A DNA stretch of 44,303 nucleotides from Sphingobacteriaceae bacterium UBA2059 (GTDB lineage: Bacteria; Bacteroidota; Bacteroidia; Sphingobacteriales; Sphingobacteriaceae): the NCBI GenBank assembly GCA_002332615.1, contig DDAL01000028.1, positions 52,206 to 96,508 on the forward strand. Direction: 5' to 3'. The notes under the pieces were generated by a model that was not told where the DNA came from, searched no databases, and saw only the letters and a list, made by a program, of their open reading frames with translations. Position 1 is the stretch's first letter; each line of letters opens with the position of its first letter. Both the position numbers and the translations under genes were made by a program. Below are positions 43,621 through 44,303 of the stretch, piece by piece.

Positions 43621-44303
43621 ATGAATAGAAGAAGGTTCTTGAAGAGTTCTGCTTTGAGTATGCCCATTTTTACAGCGGGCGCAAGTTTAGCAGCTGACTT
43701 TCATAGTGGCTCGTTAGCCGGGAGTGCACCCATTGTGATTTCCACGTGGGACTTTGGTATTGAAGCCAATCTGGCCGCTTGGGATGTTTTGAAAAGTGGT
43801 GGGCGGGCCTTAGACGCTGTAGAGCAAGGTGTACGCATTCCGGAAGCTGATTTAAAAAACAAGACGGTGGGAAAAGGGGGGTATCCGGACAGGGACGGTA
43901 AGGTTACTCTGGATGCCTGCATCATGGATGAAAGTGGTAATTGCGGTAGTGTAGCAGCGTTGGAAAATATTGCTCATCCGATATCTGTTGCCCGTAGGGT
44001 AATGGAAAAAACTCCTCATGTTATGCTTGCTGGTAACGGTGCTTATGAATTTGCACTTGAACAAGGTTTTGAATCAGAAGACCTTCTGACCCCCGATTCA
44101 GAAGCCGCCTGGAGAGACTGGTTGAAGAAATCGGAATATAAGCCGGAAATCAATGTTGAGAATAAGCCCTTTGCAGCAACAAGATTGCCCGGGAACCAAT
44201 ACAACCATGATACCATAGGTATGCTGGCGCTAGATAGAAAAGGTGATTTATCCGGGGCGTGCACTACGAGTGGAATGGCGTTTAAGATGCATGGAAGAGT
44301 GGG
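43621..44303 (+). CDS. N4-(beta-N-acetylglucosaminyl)-L-asparaginase (aspartylglucosaminidase), truncated at the right edge
   Basis: 227 complete codons before the window ends. A twin-arginine signal (NRRRFLKSSALSMPIFTAGA) sends the folded protein to the periplasm. The Ntn-hydrolase sequence reads ISTWDFGIEANLAAWDVLKSGGRALDAVEQGV near the N-terminus. The autocatalytic site is HDTIGMLALD with Thr198 as nucleophile after self-cleavage, followed by DLSGACTTSG. It cleaves the GlcNAc-Asn bond left after N-glycan trimming. In the known human enzyme core fucose blocks this reaction, so the fucosidase gene nearby fits. The C-terminal part of the beta subunit is beyond the window. Confidence 0.93.
   Translation, partial: MNRRRFLKSSALSMPIFTAGASLAADFHSGSLAGSAPIVISTWDFGIEANLAAWDVLKSGGRALDAVEQGVRIPEADLKNKTVGKGGYPDRDGKVTLDACIMDESGNCGSVAALENIAHPISVARRVMEKTPHVMLAGNGAYEFALEQGFESEDLLTPDSEAAWRDWLKKSEYKPEINVENKPFAATRLPGNQYNHDTIGMLALDRKGDLSGACTTSGMAFKMHGRV

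Overview
The window is chromosomal DNA of a Bacteroidota bacterium, most likely a Sphingobacteriaceae (Pedobacter-like) organism. This is an inference from gene content: two SusC/RagA receptors (one preceded by an ECF sigma factor and a FecR-type anti-sigma), a SusD lipoprotein, many secreted hydrolases, and promoters of the Bacteroidota type (TTG or TTTG, about 17-23 bases, TAnnTTTG). Both ends cut genes: the SusC gene at the left edge and an aspartylglucosaminidase gene at the right edge. No tRNA, rRNA, CRISPR array, phage or insertion sequence was seen.

Layout. 1-3276 (mostly minus): ECF sigma factor, FecR anti-sigma and an STN-type SusC, with a GNAT acetyltransferase inserted on the opposite strand. 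3479-6560: housekeeping genes fmt, a LolC/E-like ABC permease and mazG. 6643-18369: secreted peptidase region with a minus-strand C1 bleomycin-hydrolase-like peptidase, then a tight plus-strand operon S8 peptidase, S9 peptidase, SusC, SusD, 66-residue lipoprotein, Calx-beta-like lipoprotein. It looks like a protein or peptide uptake locus. 18411-21650 (minus): a beta-propeller/amidohydrolase protein whose metal-ligand positions appear to be replaced. 21766-23673: recQ.

23679-27507 (minus): trpD-trpF-trpB-trpA, preceded by a 17-codon leader peptide with three consecutive Trp codons, an antiterminator candidate and an intrinsic terminator. This is a complete-looking attenuator and the clearest previously unannotated element here. 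trpE, trpG and trpC are absent. 27564-33540: YitT protein, SDR oxidoreductase, recR, LOG-family protein, RRM RNA-binding protein and a CPA2 antiporter. 33602-36916: glycerol-3-phosphate locus with a DeoR/GlpR regulator, a glpT broken by an apparent one-base deletion, and a lipoprotein glycerophosphodiester phosphodiesterase.

37186-44303: exported alpha-L-fucosidase (GH29), beta-galactosidase (GH2), beta-hexosaminidase (GH20) and aspartylglucosaminidase. Together these could remove fucose, galactose and GlcNAc from N-glycans and cleave the GlcNAc-Asn bond. All functional assignments rest on motifs and remembered family features, since no search could be run.
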